From: Paramuribaculum sp.
GTDB taxonomy: Bacteria > Bacteroidota > Bacteroidia > Bacteroidales > Muribaculaceae
Assembly (NCBI GenBank): GCA_029058455.1
Contig: JAIDXU010000008.1
Span: 1 to 7,096 of the forward strand
Length of the DNA: 7,096 nucleotides
Direction of reading: 5' to 3'
Position numbers and translations under genes: made by a program. Shown here in pieces: positions 7,043 to 7,096 of the stretch. How positions within the stretch are numbered: the first letter of the stretch is position 1; every line of letters begins with the position of its first letter. The notes below the pieces were generated by a model. That model was not told the DNA's origin and did not search any database. It was given only the letters and a program-made list of their open reading frames with translations.

Positions 7043-7096
7043 TGTCTAATAGGACTAATTGGACCAATAGGACTAATAGGACTAATAGGACTAATT
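7043..7096. repeat. 9-bp tandem repeat array, unit GGACTAATA, running off the window
   Basis: Six consecutive 9-bp units fill 7043-7096: TGTCTAATA (degenerate), GGACTAATT, GGACCAATA, GGACTAATA, GGACTAATA and GGACTAATT. The array starts 3 nt after the terminator T-tract and is still in register at the last base, so its full length is unknown. It contains no coding frame I can support. Similar GGACTwAT-type intergenic repeats are, from memory, seen in other Bacteroidales genomes, but their function is not known to me. Confidence 0.85.

Overview
The window looks like chromosomal DNA of a gut-type Bacteroidales bacterium, plausibly Muribaculaceae-like, although the family-level placement is an inference. 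The evidence is a fused MurF-alanine racemase gene (a Bacteroidetes hallmark), a secreted GH3/serine-hydrolase fusion of the Bacteroidetes type, promoters of the Bacteroidetes TTTG-N20-TAnnTTTG form, and A/T-rich start-codon leaders without Shine-Dalgarno sequences. Base composition looks moderate and even across the window, and I see no transposase, integrase, phage gene or CRISPR array.

Layout. Positions 1-2063 (+) hold the 3' part of murF-alr, cut off by the left edge of the window. It ends 8 nt from the stop codon of a convergent gene at 2072-5056 (-). That gene encodes a 994-residue exported protein with a NagZ-like GH3 N-acetylhexosaminidase, a GH3 C-terminal-like domain and a beta-lactamase/DD-peptidase-type serine hydrolase. 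Upstream of it on the same strand, 48 nt away, is an intact UshA-like periplasmic 5'-nucleotidase/UDP-sugar hydrolase gene (5105-6628), so these two probably form an operon. A divergent intergenic region (6629-6848) holds a candidate minus-strand promoter for this operon and a near-perfect plus-strand promoter for a tRNA operon. The tRNA operon contains tRNA-Arg(ACG), tRNA-Cys(GCA) and a strong intrinsic terminator. The window ends inside a 9-bp tandem repeat array (7043-7096).

How the genes fit together. MurF-Alr makes D-alanine and adds D-Ala-D-Ala to the cytoplasmic peptidoglycan precursor. The minus-strand pair is exported and carries activities that could trim cell-wall glycan and peptide material and hydrolyse nucleotides or UDP-sugars. 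A shared cell-envelope theme is plausible but rests on family knowledge and adjacency only. All genes belong to recognisable families, and I found no convincing undescribed system. The points most worth a second look are the tandem repeat, the divergent MurF motifs, the double-enzyme fusion and the very tight convergent junction.
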